21,299 bases of DNA, taken from the NCBI GenBank assembly GCA_015680685.1, contig MNCI01010455.1, positions 1-21,299 of the forward strand, in the 5' to 3' direction. Numbering within the stretch: the first letter of the stretch is position 1; each line of letters begins with the position of its first letter. Origin of the DNA: Gnetum montanum (Eukaryota > Streptophyta > Gnetopsida > Gnetales > Gnetaceae). The notes below the pieces were generated by a model. The model was not told the origin of the DNA. It was given only the letters and a program-made list of their open reading frames with translations, and did not search any database. Shown here in pieces: positions 1 to 8,942 of this stretch. The translations under genes were made by a program, and so were the position numbers.

Positions 1-302
1 GGTAAGTGCAAGGAGATAATAAGAACCTTAAAGTTAATTAGTTGAACTAAGGCTAGAAAGATTTAGATAATACTCCTAATAAACCATATAAACTATTTTA
101 GGCCATAATAAGCAAGGAAAATGATAGAAGGTCATAAGTAACTAAATGATATAATAGCTAAGGGGTTCCTTTTTAAAAAAATTTCGAACTCTACAATCAT
201 AATAAGATAAGAACTTGATCTAACCAAGGGTATGATCAAGGTGAAGAACTATTAAGAATTGATAGGAACACCCTAATAAGTTCAAACCCTTATTGATTGT
301 AG
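1..302 (+). other. Non-coding stretch upstream of ORF2 ending in a splice-acceptor-like site
   Basis: No open frame is seen. The sequence matches 14997-15238 of element B and, more weakly, the reverse complement of 8317-8530 in element C. All three copies share an A/T-rich stretch, a 'ctacaatcat' block and a terminal TTGATTGYAG (TTGATTGTAA in B) directly in front of ORF2. Here TTGATTGTAG occupies 293-302 and is followed at once by ATG. I read this as the 3' end of an intron or leader, by inference. Confidence 0.55.
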
Positions 303-905
303 ATGACCCTGAAGAGGATACTAGAAGGAGGACCTTCACAACGTGGGAGCAAAAGATTAAGAGACCATGGGAGAGACCGAGTAGAGGGAACAAAACCTAC
401 AAGTAGAACATGTAGAGAAGAAGGCTCAATCATATAGCATTCATCAATAAACTCCTACTACAAAGCACTCAGCCCAAGGAGAGGTAAAAATTCCACAAGC
501 ACCTAAACAAGGATAGTGCCTCACGCTATCACCTAATTGCCTCCAAGCCATCCAATAAGATCGATCATGTTCATGATCATCATAGAACTAAATTTTAGTA
601 CTTTATGAAATTTTCTTCAAAATTAGTGAAGACACAACTCCAAACATCTCCATTATGGTCCACACTAACCAATAGCGGTGAATGATACTTAAGAGAAATG
701 TACCAATTCTGGTGAAATAAATAGGCCAATGAAATAGTTAAAACTAAGGGAGTCTTTGAGCCATACTCAATAGAGGGAGTAGATGGAAAAGAATAGAAGG
801 ATAGAAGAGGAAAAACTTCAGGTACTACTAAATAAATATCAATTCTAGAAGCCTAACAACAAAGCGAAGAAGCTAATGGAAGAGCCACCATTGCCAAAAG
901 TATGA
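303..905 (+). pseudogene. ORF2 remnant, internally deleted (piece A)
   Basis: Decayed and shortened copy of the family's second ORF. The start ATG-ACC-CTG-AAG-AGG corresponds to ACG-ACC-CCA-AAA-AGG in element C and ATG-GCT-CCA-AAG-AAA in element B, so the likely ancestral N-terminus is M-[TA]-P-K-[KR]. About the first 110 codons align with the start of ORF2 in C. The sequence then jumps to the extreme C-terminus, with the frame EEKLQVLLNKYQF and the ending MEEPPLPKV-stop. Several in-frame stops interrupt it. Compared with about 890 codons in C, roughly three quarters, including most of the coiled coil, is missing. It cannot make a functional product. Confidence 0.7.
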
Positions 906-1089
906 ATTACATCGAGCCATCTTAAATTTTGTTCTTGTTTTCTCATGTAATTATGTTGTTTTTGTATATACCACTGAGACACTCAAAGTTAGTTAGTAGT
1001 TAGATTTAGTCAATAATATCATACCTTTCCAATATTTTGTAAGGAACTTATTCCTCCTTTTGTTCACTCAAGGATGAGTTTTTAGTCTA
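906..1089 (+). other. Conserved 3' untranslated segment before the polypurine tract
   Basis: No ORF. The last 90 or so bases, with the phrases 'caataat...cataccttyc', 'tttgtaaggaact' and 'actcaaggatgagttt', recur before the 3' LTR of all four family pieces (reverse complement at 5456-5540 and 19999-20060; + strand at about 15825-15895). This is a diagnostic 3' block of the family. Confidence 0.6.
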
Positions 1090-1100
1090 TCATGGGGATG
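1090..1100 (+). promoter_or_regulatory. Polypurine tract (plus-strand primer site), piece A
   Basis: TCATGGGGATG directly abuts the LTR start TGATGAATCA. Equivalent sites in C and D read GTCATGGGGGTA on the sense strand. A G-run immediately before the 3' LTR is the expected position for the primer of plus-strand DNA synthesis. Confidence 0.7.
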
Positions 1101-1207
1101 TGATGAATCATTAGTTGGCTGGGATATTGTTGATGGGATATCGCTGATGCAATATCGTTGATGCTACATGGCATTTGTTTGACAAAAAGTTAAATTTTAT
1201 CCATCAA

Positions 1208-1263
1208 CGATATCGTATCTACGATGTTGCATATTCGATATCGTATCTACGATGTTGCATATT
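1208..1263 (+). repeat. Perfect 28-bp tandem duplication in LTR U3
   Basis: Two identical 28-bp units (1208-1235 and 1236-1263) beginning CGATATCGTATCTACGATG, followed by a partial third unit (CAATATCGTAG at 1264). They lie 60-120 bp upstream of the TATA box, where enhancer iterons of LTR promoters usually sit. The 3' LTR of the same element (15908-16839) lacks this exact duplication. Confidence 0.85.
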
Positions 1264-1321
1264 CAATATCGTAGCACAAGCTACATCATCATAGATCTAA
1301 TATCATAGGATGTATGCAACC

Positions 1322-1329
1322 TATAAATA
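1322..1329 (+). promoter_or_regulatory. LTR TATA box (TATAAATA)
   Basis: TATAAATA followed by CAACACTTGG. The same box occurs at the equivalent place in all five LTRs of the window: 16075-16082 on +, and the reverse complements at 5307-5314, 13579-13586 and 19860-19867. Conservation in every copy supports it as the core promoter. Confidence 0.75.
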
Positions 1330-2084
1330 CAACACTTGGATGCACAAATCCAAAGAACTTTCATTCCACCCTTAGGTAGATTCATGTAGTTTCGTTTTGT
1401 AGTTTTAGCGATAAAATGAATGCTTGCAATGTGGTGTTGAGTAGTTGTATAGAATCTTTATTTGAGTGAAGTGTACTTAGGCATAGTTCATGTTCAATAA
1501 TAAAGATCAAGATTGGTTTTCATCATTACAACATCCACTTAGTTTTACTATTTTACTTAGCATAGTTTTCACTATTTTCTTAGTTTAATCATTTATGTTT
1601 CCAAGTATTTCACTTTCTTGTTCATTAGTAAAGCAGAATGAGTATGATTGGGTTTCAAACATTTAAGTGTAATCATTTGGTAATCCTAGTAGTGTTATTA
1701 CTTGGTTCACCCAGAAGCATAATGCTTGGTAACCCAGTAATGGTTATATGAGTCCAAGGCATGTATGTTAAGCTAGGATCAAATACTCATTGCTCTAGGC
1801 TAGTTTAGATTTACCTTCTTATTGTTAGTTATATTAAATACTTAATTTCTCTATTATTGTTAAGATTAGTTTAAGGCTATAACAACATTAATTATCATAT
1901 GCCTCACTTTGGACTAAACCATACATGACAAAGCTACCACTAGTCTAAGTGGGAAGACAATGTCCTACAATCAATGCTTAACAATCTAGATGCCATAACT
2001 AGTCCCATCCACAGAATTCAACCAGATCGTGCATGAATGCTTTTGATTCATATGGTTGGGTGTAGGGGTACCTACCACTCATCA

Positions 2085-3330
2085 AACGAAAAATACCAAA
2101 CCTATGCGAGAGTGTCAAACCTAAGAAGAAAAATCCAAGGATGGAAGTAATAACAACATGAATCCTTGGATGTGGCCTTAGATAGATACTATTCTCTACT
2201 ACATACATGTCCAAGCCATGGTTTTTCTCAAAAAGAGTGATTTCTTCATATCATAGATGGGCTTCATAATAAAATGAGTGAGACCCTTAGGATTTATGTT
2301 GAAGGTTGATTATCCAAATTAAAATCCCATCAAATATAAAGGCTAGTTGAACATGTGGTAAAAGAAGAAGGAGAGTTATGGAAATAAGAGAATGTAGAGG
2401 AATATAACTAGGACCCAACTCTTCAAGAGAAGAGGCTCCATATTTATGATGAGGAAAAAGAGGCAGATATTGATGAGGTCATTTCACAACAAACCTTGCC
2501 AATTCACAAGTCTATTGCTGAGATTGAAGCAAGGATAGATAAGATGTGGAGTTAATGAATGAAAATTCACAACTTATGTGAAAACCTTAGAAGAGAGGGT
2601 AGTACAAAAAGGATCAAGTGAGCAAAACAAGAAGAGGAAAATGAACAAAGTAATAAATAAGAACACTTATTGGAAAAAAGGGAAAATAGTTGTAGGAGAA
2701 GAGGCTATAGACTCAACAAGGATGATGGATGTGACGTTTGCCAATACGACCATTCAAAGGGCTATTACCCAATTATGTTACATCTACATGAGTTTAGGAC
2801 TTTTGCTTTGAATCCCAAGTTTGTACAAAAGCAAATTCTTAGGAAATTACCTTACTCACAAGGTAATTATAGAAAATCCTATCACCAATTGTACTATTTC
2901 ATTGGGATTTCTTATCAACCTCAACACTACTATTAGCTACAGTGGCAAAACCCATAGTCATGGGGGATGCCATCAACAAACTAGCAATACCCTTATTGCC
3001 AGCTAGACTTGTATGACTACTATGTTCAACAACCTATTTCTCTAAATGGTTCTACTTCCTCTACCTTGAATCATTACTATCCCTCTCCTAACTATCATCA
3101 ACCCGCAACATCTCTTGTGGGATCATCATCTCGCACCTCTTATCCTCTACAACATCCTCAATATTCTTGTGATTCCCTCTACCATATGTCACCACCAACA
3201 ATGCAAGAAGGATTGGCACTACAACATCAATGAAAGAATGCCATTTGTGATGTGAGCATACACATAAATGATAATTCTAGTAGATCTCAACCAAAGTCTC
3301 AAAAACGTGATTTCTTTAAGATAGTTTCCA
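2085..3330 (+). pseudogene. gag: gag remnant of element B, 5'-truncated
   Basis: Capsid-region coding sequence joined directly to the LTR end. It enters at EKYQTYARVSNLRRKIQGW, which matches about codon 270 of gag in element C (EKYQTYVRVSNLRRQIQGW), so the leader and roughly the first third of gag are gone. Further on are the conserved GLHN(E/K)M core and a finger-like motif at 2730-2760, CDVCQYDH. Its last expected Cys is Gly here, while C has CDICIYDHQKCH. A Tyr/Pro/Ser-rich tail follows (DYYVQQPISLNG at about 3012). Frame shifts and stops break the frame repeatedly. Product role by homology: retroelement nucleocapsid/capsid. No protease or polymerase follows. Confidence 0.78.
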
Positions 3331-3945
3331 CATGAGTCAAAAATTCATAGACCTACCATCTCATCAAAACTAGCATAAGGCCAACCAAGTGCAACATCCT
3401 TCCTCACCAAAATAATGTCTTCCAATCTTACGCAAGGCCAATACCCATTACCACTCCAATGTAAAACATAATATATGAACCTATCACTTTGGAGAGATAG
3501 GTAATTCCATGCATCACTAATAATGATAAAAGGTGTAGTTATGGGCTGAAAGTTCAAAATATTAACATAATTCCTAAAACAACCTAGAATATATGTGAAA
3601 AAAATTATGTGAATAAACATGAGCATGGACCACTAAATCAAAAGATACCCAGTGGACAAAAATTAAGAACCTAAAAGTGTCTAAAAAATGCATGGAAACA
3701 TCTGAACCACTTCTTAACTCCTATTCTACAAAAATAACCCCAACTGAGAGCTCACAAAAAAAATATTAAATCATAATCATACATCAACAAATAAAGGAAA
3801 TAAGGACTTAGATGATCAAGATTCAATTATCATCAAGATTACTTCGAACAATAATACAAAAACTAAATCACTAAGGATGGTAAGTGAGCAACCCATAGTG
3901 TATGATCTAGGGGATCTAGGGTGCATTTTTCGAACACTCACCCAT

Positions 3946-3966
3946 GAGTTTAGTCATGGGGAGAGG
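3946..3966 (+). promoter_or_regulatory. Internal polypurine-tract-like motif, element B
   Basis: GAGTTTAGTCATGGGGAGAGG resembles the sequence before the 3' LTRs (sense TTTAGTCATGGGGGTA in C). A related motif lies in the same position between gag and ORF2 of C (reverse complement of 10236-10262), so it was probably present in their common ancestor. A function as a second plus-strand priming site is only a possibility. Confidence 0.4.
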
Positions 3967-3989
3967 CCTTATTCTAACTTAGGAATTAA

Positions 3990-4245
3990 TAAGTGTTTTT
4001 TAACTTTTTTTGTTTTCTACTTTTTTTGTGGTTTATATTTTTTGATTATACCTTTTTCTTTTCTTAATACTTTTTCACATTCTTTGATATCTTCTCATTC
4101 TTTTATACTTTTTCGTTTCTTGAATTTTTGGTATTCCTTAATATTTTTCATTCTTTTTATCTTTTTATTTTTTAATATATTTTCTAATTTTTCATGTTTT
4201 GTTCTCCTTTTACTTGTACATATTTTTGTAAATTTTCAATAAAAC
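3990..4245 (+). repeat. T-rich tract (about 250 bp) downstream of the PPT-like motif
   Basis: Mostly T with scattered short interruptions. A shorter equivalent lies at 10130-10215 in C, A-rich on + and therefore T-rich in the element's sense. The open frame across it is a low-complexity artefact. Confidence 0.6.
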
Positions 4246-4543
4246 ACATCAAGTAAGGAAAGATGTAGTTCCAATAAGATGAAGATTTCTCCATATTATC
4301 AATCATAAGGGATTGATAATATATACAATGAAACTACAACATCCATCCATCCATTCCAATAATAAGAGAACCTTACGATGGTCATAATGATACTCTTGTC
4401 ATATTAAAACTAAGAATAAATCTATGATCATTATGCTTGGACAAAAGGGTGAAAAATCAAGTGGGAATGCAAAGGATGTCACATCAAGAGGATTTGTAAA
4501 TCTAACAAAAAATAGGAGTGAGAGTATAATAAGTTTTGCCTTA

Positions 4544-4548
4544 CCATG
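4544..4548. repeat. Target-site duplicate, left of element C (CCATG)
   Basis: CCATG lies directly before the TGATGAGTGG end of element C. TCATG lies directly after its other end at 13713-13717. A 5-bp duplicate with one mismatch is expected for an old LTR-retrotransposon insertion. Confidence 0.7.
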
Positions 4549-5440
4549 TGATGAGTGGTGAGGTACCCCTATGCCCAACCACAAGAATCACAAGCATTCA
4601 TGCACAATCCAATCCAATTCCATGGATGGAACTAGTTGTGGCATCTAGATCATTATGCTTTGATCATAGTTTTTTATCTTTCCACTTGGACTAGTGGTAG
4701 CTTTTTCATGTATGGTTTAGTCCCAAGTGAGGCATATGATGTTGTCTAATTCTATGCTACTCTTAACAACAATGAAGAGATGAATTAACTAAGCTAATGA
4801 ATAATGGAAAAGAAGATCTAAACTAGCCTATGTGCGATGAGTACCTATCCCCAATTGTCTGTACATGCCTTGGACTTCATATAACTACTAATGAGATTGC
4901 CAAGCATATGTCATTGGGTGTGCCAAATGATACACTACTAAATTACCAAGTACTTACACTTAAGCATTCATGATGAAGTCATACTCATTCTGCTTAATTA
5001 TAGGAATAGTAAATAGCAATAAATGGAAACATTTACCTAAGGAAAATAGGGAATAATTAAATAATTAAATAATTAGAGAAATAATAAATCTAAGTGAGTG
5101 TGGTAATGATGAAAGTAATCTCAATCTTTATTTCTAGTCATGTAACGTGTCCAAGTACATCACACCTGAACAAAGGTGTCGTATGATTACAAACATCACA
5201 TTGTGGGCATGCACTGGGAATAATAGAACTTGAATTCAGAAATTTAAAAAGGACTATCAAAAACTAAGAACTAAAAATGATATCCCAACTATGCATCCAA
5301 GTTTTATATTTATAGACTAACATGAAAGAGACAATATTAGATATCTGACATCGTTTCTTGGGACCTGATATCACATATCCAATATCGGAGCCTGAATATT
5401 GAGCATCTGATATCAAAGCTGACACATTGATGACTCATCA
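4549..5440 (-). repeat. 3' LTR of element C, 892 bp
   Basis: On + it begins TGATGAGTGGTGAGGTACC and ends TGATGACTCATCA. The polypurine tract adjoins at 5441, which identifies it as the 3' LTR of a minus-strand element. A TATA box (reverse complement) sits at 5307-5314, with decayed GATATC iterons at 5340-5420. It pairs over its full length with 12838-13712. Confidence 0.9.
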
Positions 5441-5456
5441 TACCCCCATGACTAAA
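5441..5456 (-). promoter_or_regulatory. 3' polypurine tract of element C
   Basis: Sense strand TTTAGTCATGGGGGTA immediately before the LTR. It is nearly identical to the tract of piece D at 19984-19999 (TTCAGTCATGGGGGTA). Confidence 0.75.
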
Positions 5457-5635
5457 TGAAAACTCATCCTTGAGTTAAAAAAATAAGGAACAAGTTCTTT
5501 ACAAAAATTTGTAGAAAGGTATGGAATTATTGACTAACTTAGACAAACAAAAAAAATAAACAAATGCACTTATACATCCCGTAGTGGTGCTTACAAAAAA
5601 TGGACACAAAATTACAAGGCACAACTTTGGGAAGC

Positions 5636-8316
5636 TCATGTGGTTCCTGGAGGCAGTGGCTCTTCCATTAGGTGCTTCCCTTTGTCACCAGGCTTGTGAA
5701 ATTTATAGTGATCAAGCAATGCTTGTAAATTTTCTTCTTCCAACCTTAGGTTGTGTACCATCTAGGCTACTAAATTGATGTGTGGTGGCACTAGTACATC
5801 CAAGGACATGGCAACTATGGGAATATCTTATTGGCCTTCACATACTAGGTTGCAAACTATTGTCATTCTTCCTCAAAGGCCCTAGCTTTTTCTCTTAATT
5901 CTTGATAATTTGTTAATCTCCTGGCTAGGTTTGAGGCAACATCCCTCTATCCATGGTAGTTGACTTTAACCACCTTCAATTCCAAGTTTGCCATATGGAG
6001 CTTTTGGAAAGCATCTTTTCTATCTACAAACTCTTTTTCATACAATGCATAGGTGGTTGCTACCTGCTTCTCTAGCTGACTTCTAGGCTAGCCTACTATT
6101 AACATGGCAAGGTTGGCATATCTAAGGTTAGCCAACACCATGTACTCTTTCAAATACTCAATTTGTAGGTCTTTATTTTCCACTTCCACCTAATGGACCA
6201 AAGTATAGCTATCCAAGATGGGTTGCCAGTCAAGATTTCATGCTGACATGCCTACTTGGTCATGTAAGTGTTCCTTTAGCCTTTCATGTTTCATGGCCTC
6301 ATTTTGCCATGCACTAATTTTAATCATTGACTTATGTCAAATAGCACAGACCTCCTCCATGAAGAGGGTTCTATTTTCCTTGGTCAATTTATTAATGTCT
6401 TGGTTGACCCTCACCAATTATTCTCACAATTGGTGGATACTTTCCTCTAAAATATTCTTTTGCTTTTTAATTGTAGTCAACATTGAATTTTTTGCGGCAA
6501 GTTGCTTATGCTCTTCTTGTGTGGTGGTCAGTGTCCTTCTATGGGCGTAGGCTTGTTCTTCAGCTATAGAGGCATCCCAAACTACCTTTTCTTTCTCTTA
6601 TGCTACAACTTTGTTTTCCTCAATTAGCTTGGCTAAGTACTCTATTGTAAATTACTTCACTTGATCAGGTGTAATAAATTGGGTAGGATCCCATCTTTTG
6701 GCTCTCAAGGCAAATATCTCTTGTTGCAAATGTTGGACCTATGCTTTGACTTGTTCTACTCTAACTTCAACCATGACCAGTTTTTCTTTAGTAGCTATGA
6801 GGTCTGATTGTGCTGTAGTGACATCACTTGGGATGTCAAACAAAGTAGTCATCACTTACCCTATCTGCAACAGTTGATCTAATACGTTCTCATGTGCTAC
6901 AGGAGTCATTAAAGTCCTAGTAAGCATTTGAGCAACTCTAGCCCCTGTTAGATCTACTGGGAGCACGACAGGCACATTGAATGATTCTTTACTATGATCG
7001 ATGATTACTTCTGTTGTGCCTGCTACATCCTAATACTACATTACCACAACTATGGAACCTTCTCCTATCTTGAGTGTTACTTGGAAGGATGGAACATTTC
7101 TAGAGATTTTCCTAGACCATTTGGATTCTTCTCCTAATTGCAGTGAGATCTAACCACTTGTTAAGTCAATTGAAATGGTGGGTTGTATGGCATCATTGAT
7201 TACTATGAAAAGATTGGACTCATCTCTACTTCCCCAACTAATGGTTTCAACAATTTTCTATAGATGGCTCATTGAGGGTTTGTAATCTTGCAACAATGGT
7301 GGTGGCAGAGCTTGTGTTTCAAGGTGTTGTTTAGGCTCATGTTGTACTTGTGTTTCTAGTTCTTCTTCCTTCTCTAGTTCTTATTCTTCACCAAAGTCTT
7401 TTCTTGGTGTTGCAGGTTTGAGTAACTCTACAAAGGAAGTGTTTTGAGCCTTCTTGGGGACATCATTTGTGTACCTAAGGATTCCAGCGCACTTGCATAG
7501 CTTTCTGATTAGGCAAGGGAATGGGAGTGTTAGCTTCCCTACCTTTTTCTCCTTGAATTGCCTCTGAATTTCTATGAAATAAAATTCAAGAAGGTTGTCC
7601 ATGTATTTGCCCATTAGAATAGCACTTCATCTAGCCACATATGTTGAGATTCTATTAAGTCCTTTGCTTAAGAAAAGATGATATGTGTTGATCTTGAAGT
7701 ATGTCCTTTCTTCCATAGTTAATTCATTATATGTTTTATTCTCCTTGCCATATGCCTATTTCAACCATAGCTTCCTAGTGTCGGGGTCAAACCTGGTGGA
7801 CAGATGGGCTACCTTAGCCCCTTCATTTGGCAAATTAAGAGCTGCTGCAATTGCCTTGACTAAGAATGAGACATTGGCTCCACAAATGTTGATGGTGGTG
7901 CCCTTGTCTTTGTTCTACTAGAATTGGTGGGTCTCACCAAGGTACCACTCTCCACTATATGAAAGAATAGGCCACAAAGGTGATGCCTAAAGTTGCATCT
8001 AGACTACTTCTAGAGAAAACTCCATAAATGGGCCAAAGTTCCTATCCACAATGATCATGGTCAATGTGGACTTTTCCTGGATGGCTACAAGATAATCAAA
8101 GGATAACGTGAGATGTTGTCCCTACACAGGAGTTGGTGGTTCTACGGCCTCTCCTTGGATCGACTATCCAATAATAGGAGCCTCTTAATGGATGCTAAAA
8201 GATTGGGCTTCTTGCTCTTCATGCTCTACCAACTAACCCTACTATCCCCTACCACCTCTTGGGGATTTGGGGGCTCTCTATGAAGGTTCTTCTTGTGCTC
8301 CTCTTTTTGGGGTCGT
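5636..8316 (-). pseudogene. ORF2: plant-transposon-like N-terminal part plus long coiled coil (element C)
   Basis: One reading frame of about 890 codons runs from 8316 to a TGA at 5636-5638 with scattered stops, mostly TAG/TAA/TGA that could come from Gln or Trp codons. The start is read as ACG at 8316-8314, ATG in the other copies, directly behind TTGATTGCAG. Residues of about 100-290 resemble the 'putative plant transposon protein' family: NICGANVSFLVKAIAAAL, then MGKYMDNLLEFYFIEIQ and LPFPCLIRKLCKCAGI near residue 270. An acidic Glu/Gln linker follows (codons 310-335). From about residue 490 it is heptad-rich, for example TAQSDLIATKEKLVMVEV and HKQLAAKNSMLTTIKKQK, down to the conserved ending MEEPLPPGTT-stop. 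No membrane segment or catalytic motif is seen. The function is unknown. An env-like role is not supported. Confidence 0.72.
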
Positions 8317-8326
8317 CTGCAATCAA
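8317..8326 (-). promoter_or_regulatory. Splice-acceptor-like site directly before ORF2
   Basis: Sense TTGATTGCAG immediately followed by ACG (ancestral ATG). The same arrangement is TTGATTGTAG-ATG at 293-305 and TTGATTGTAA-ATG at 15229-15241. Preservation next to the start, while surrounding sequence has diverged, suggests ORF2 is translated from a spliced transcript. This is not proven. Confidence 0.5.
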
Positions 8327-8884
8327 GCAAAGATCAAGTGTTACTAAGGTGTTGATATCTATCATTAACATATGTATATCATACTCATGACCTTAATTTC
8401 ATTAATTTCTTTAGGTTATATGATTGTAGAGTTAGAAAAAATTTTAGAAAAAATTCCCAAAAAGTATTTATCTTCTTTTATGACCCTGCACAATTAGTTC
8501 CTTTTTCCTTATGTATGGCTTATTATAACATTTATGGTCCCTTGGGTGATTAAGGTTTCTCGCATTACCATAATTGATTTTTTAGTATAAAACTTATGGT
8601 TTTTAATGTTCTTACCCTTATAATATCCTTTGGGTGATAGTAAATTTTGGAAAAGTGATGCAAGTTTCTCATGTAAGCACCCCCCATAACTAACTTGAAC
8701 ACTTCAGGTTTAGATAGGTTCAAATGGTATAGAAAACAAAGTGGTAGAAAGCTATATATCATCAGTTGTAGTTGATTGCATAGGGCTCAAAGTCACAAGA
8801 GGAAATTTGAACAATTCCCCTAGCTACAAATGATGAAAATGAAGTTTGGGAACCACGGGGATCATATATATCGGTTTTATTCAA

Positions 8885-8942
8885 CCTGATATTGAGTATC
8901 CAACATCACATCCCACCCAATATCGGGTACTCAATATTAGGG
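8885..8942 (-). promoter_or_regulatory. U3-like GATATC iterons inside element C, upstream of ORF2
   Basis: On +, CCTGATATTGAGTATCCAAC begins near 8885 and a second unit with CCCAATATCGGGTACTCAAT begins near 8914. They closely resemble the iterons in C's own LTR, where CCTCGATATCAAGTATCCAA lies near 13665, and they have the same orientation. They sit about 570 bp upstream of the ORF2 start. I infer a second promoter or enhancer derived from, or kept similar to, U3. The TATA match nearby (GATATATATGAT in sense) is weak. Confidence 0.5.

Larger units (their letters stand above)
1..1100 (+). mobile_element. Piece A: 3' internal end of a gag+ORF2 LTR retrotransposon
   Basis: This stretch aligns by eye, in the same orientation, with 14990-15907 of element B: first a non-coding stretch, then a shortened ORF2, a conserved segment of about 90 bp, and a polypurine tract touching the LTR at 1101. 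It is therefore the 3' end of an element lying to the left. Because the LTR at 1101-2084 is followed by gag sequence, that LTR is shared with element B, giving an internal-LTR-internal arrangement. The 5' part of the element lies outside the window. Confidence 0.8.
1101..2084 (+). repeat. LTR, 984 bp (3' LTR of piece A and 5' LTR of element B)
   Basis: Begins TGATGAATCATTAG and ends CTACCACTCATCA, matching the reverse complements of the LTRs at 4549, 12838 and 19017 and the sense LTR at 15908. U3 carries GATATC-rich iterons, including a perfect 28-bp tandem duplication at 1208-1263, then a TATA box at 1322-1329. It is flanked by internal sequence on both sides (polypurine tract on the left, gag on the right), so it is neither a solo LTR nor an ordinary terminal LTR. 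Confidence 0.88.
3331..4548 (+). other. Element B non-coding middle region, left arm
   Basis: This corresponds to the reverse complement of about 9815-10470 in element C, and the left arm also holds roughly 380 bp (about 3480-3860) with no obvious counterpart there. It contains a PPT-like motif at 3946-3966 and a T-rich tract at 3990-4245. The open frames seen here (- strand 3345-3626, + strand 3877-4242) have no counterpart in the homologous region of C, and I do not regard them as genes. Confidence 0.6.

Noticed and set aside
1101-2084. Solo LTR
   Set aside because: It is flanked by a polypurine tract and ORF2 on the left and gag on the right, with no target duplicate around it.
3345-3626. 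Minus-strand 93-codon open frame in element B
   Set aside because: It is antisense to the element, partly covers sequence lacking in C, and no matching frame exists in the homologous region of C. Nothing in it resembles a known family.
3877-4242. Plus-strand 121-codon frame rich in Phe and Leu, resembling membrane segments
   Set aside because: The hydrophobicity comes from a T-rich tract. The equivalent tract in C does not keep a frame.
6218-6550. Plus-strand 110-codon frame with Cys- and Leu-rich sequence
   Set aside because: It is the antisense shadow of the ORF2 coiled-coil region, whose minus-strand frame is shared with other copies.
5636-8316. ORF2 as an envelope-like protein
   Set aside because: Position after a splice-acceptor-like site suggests it, but I see no signal peptide, membrane segment or cleavage-site pattern. 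The sequence is charged and coiled-coil-like.
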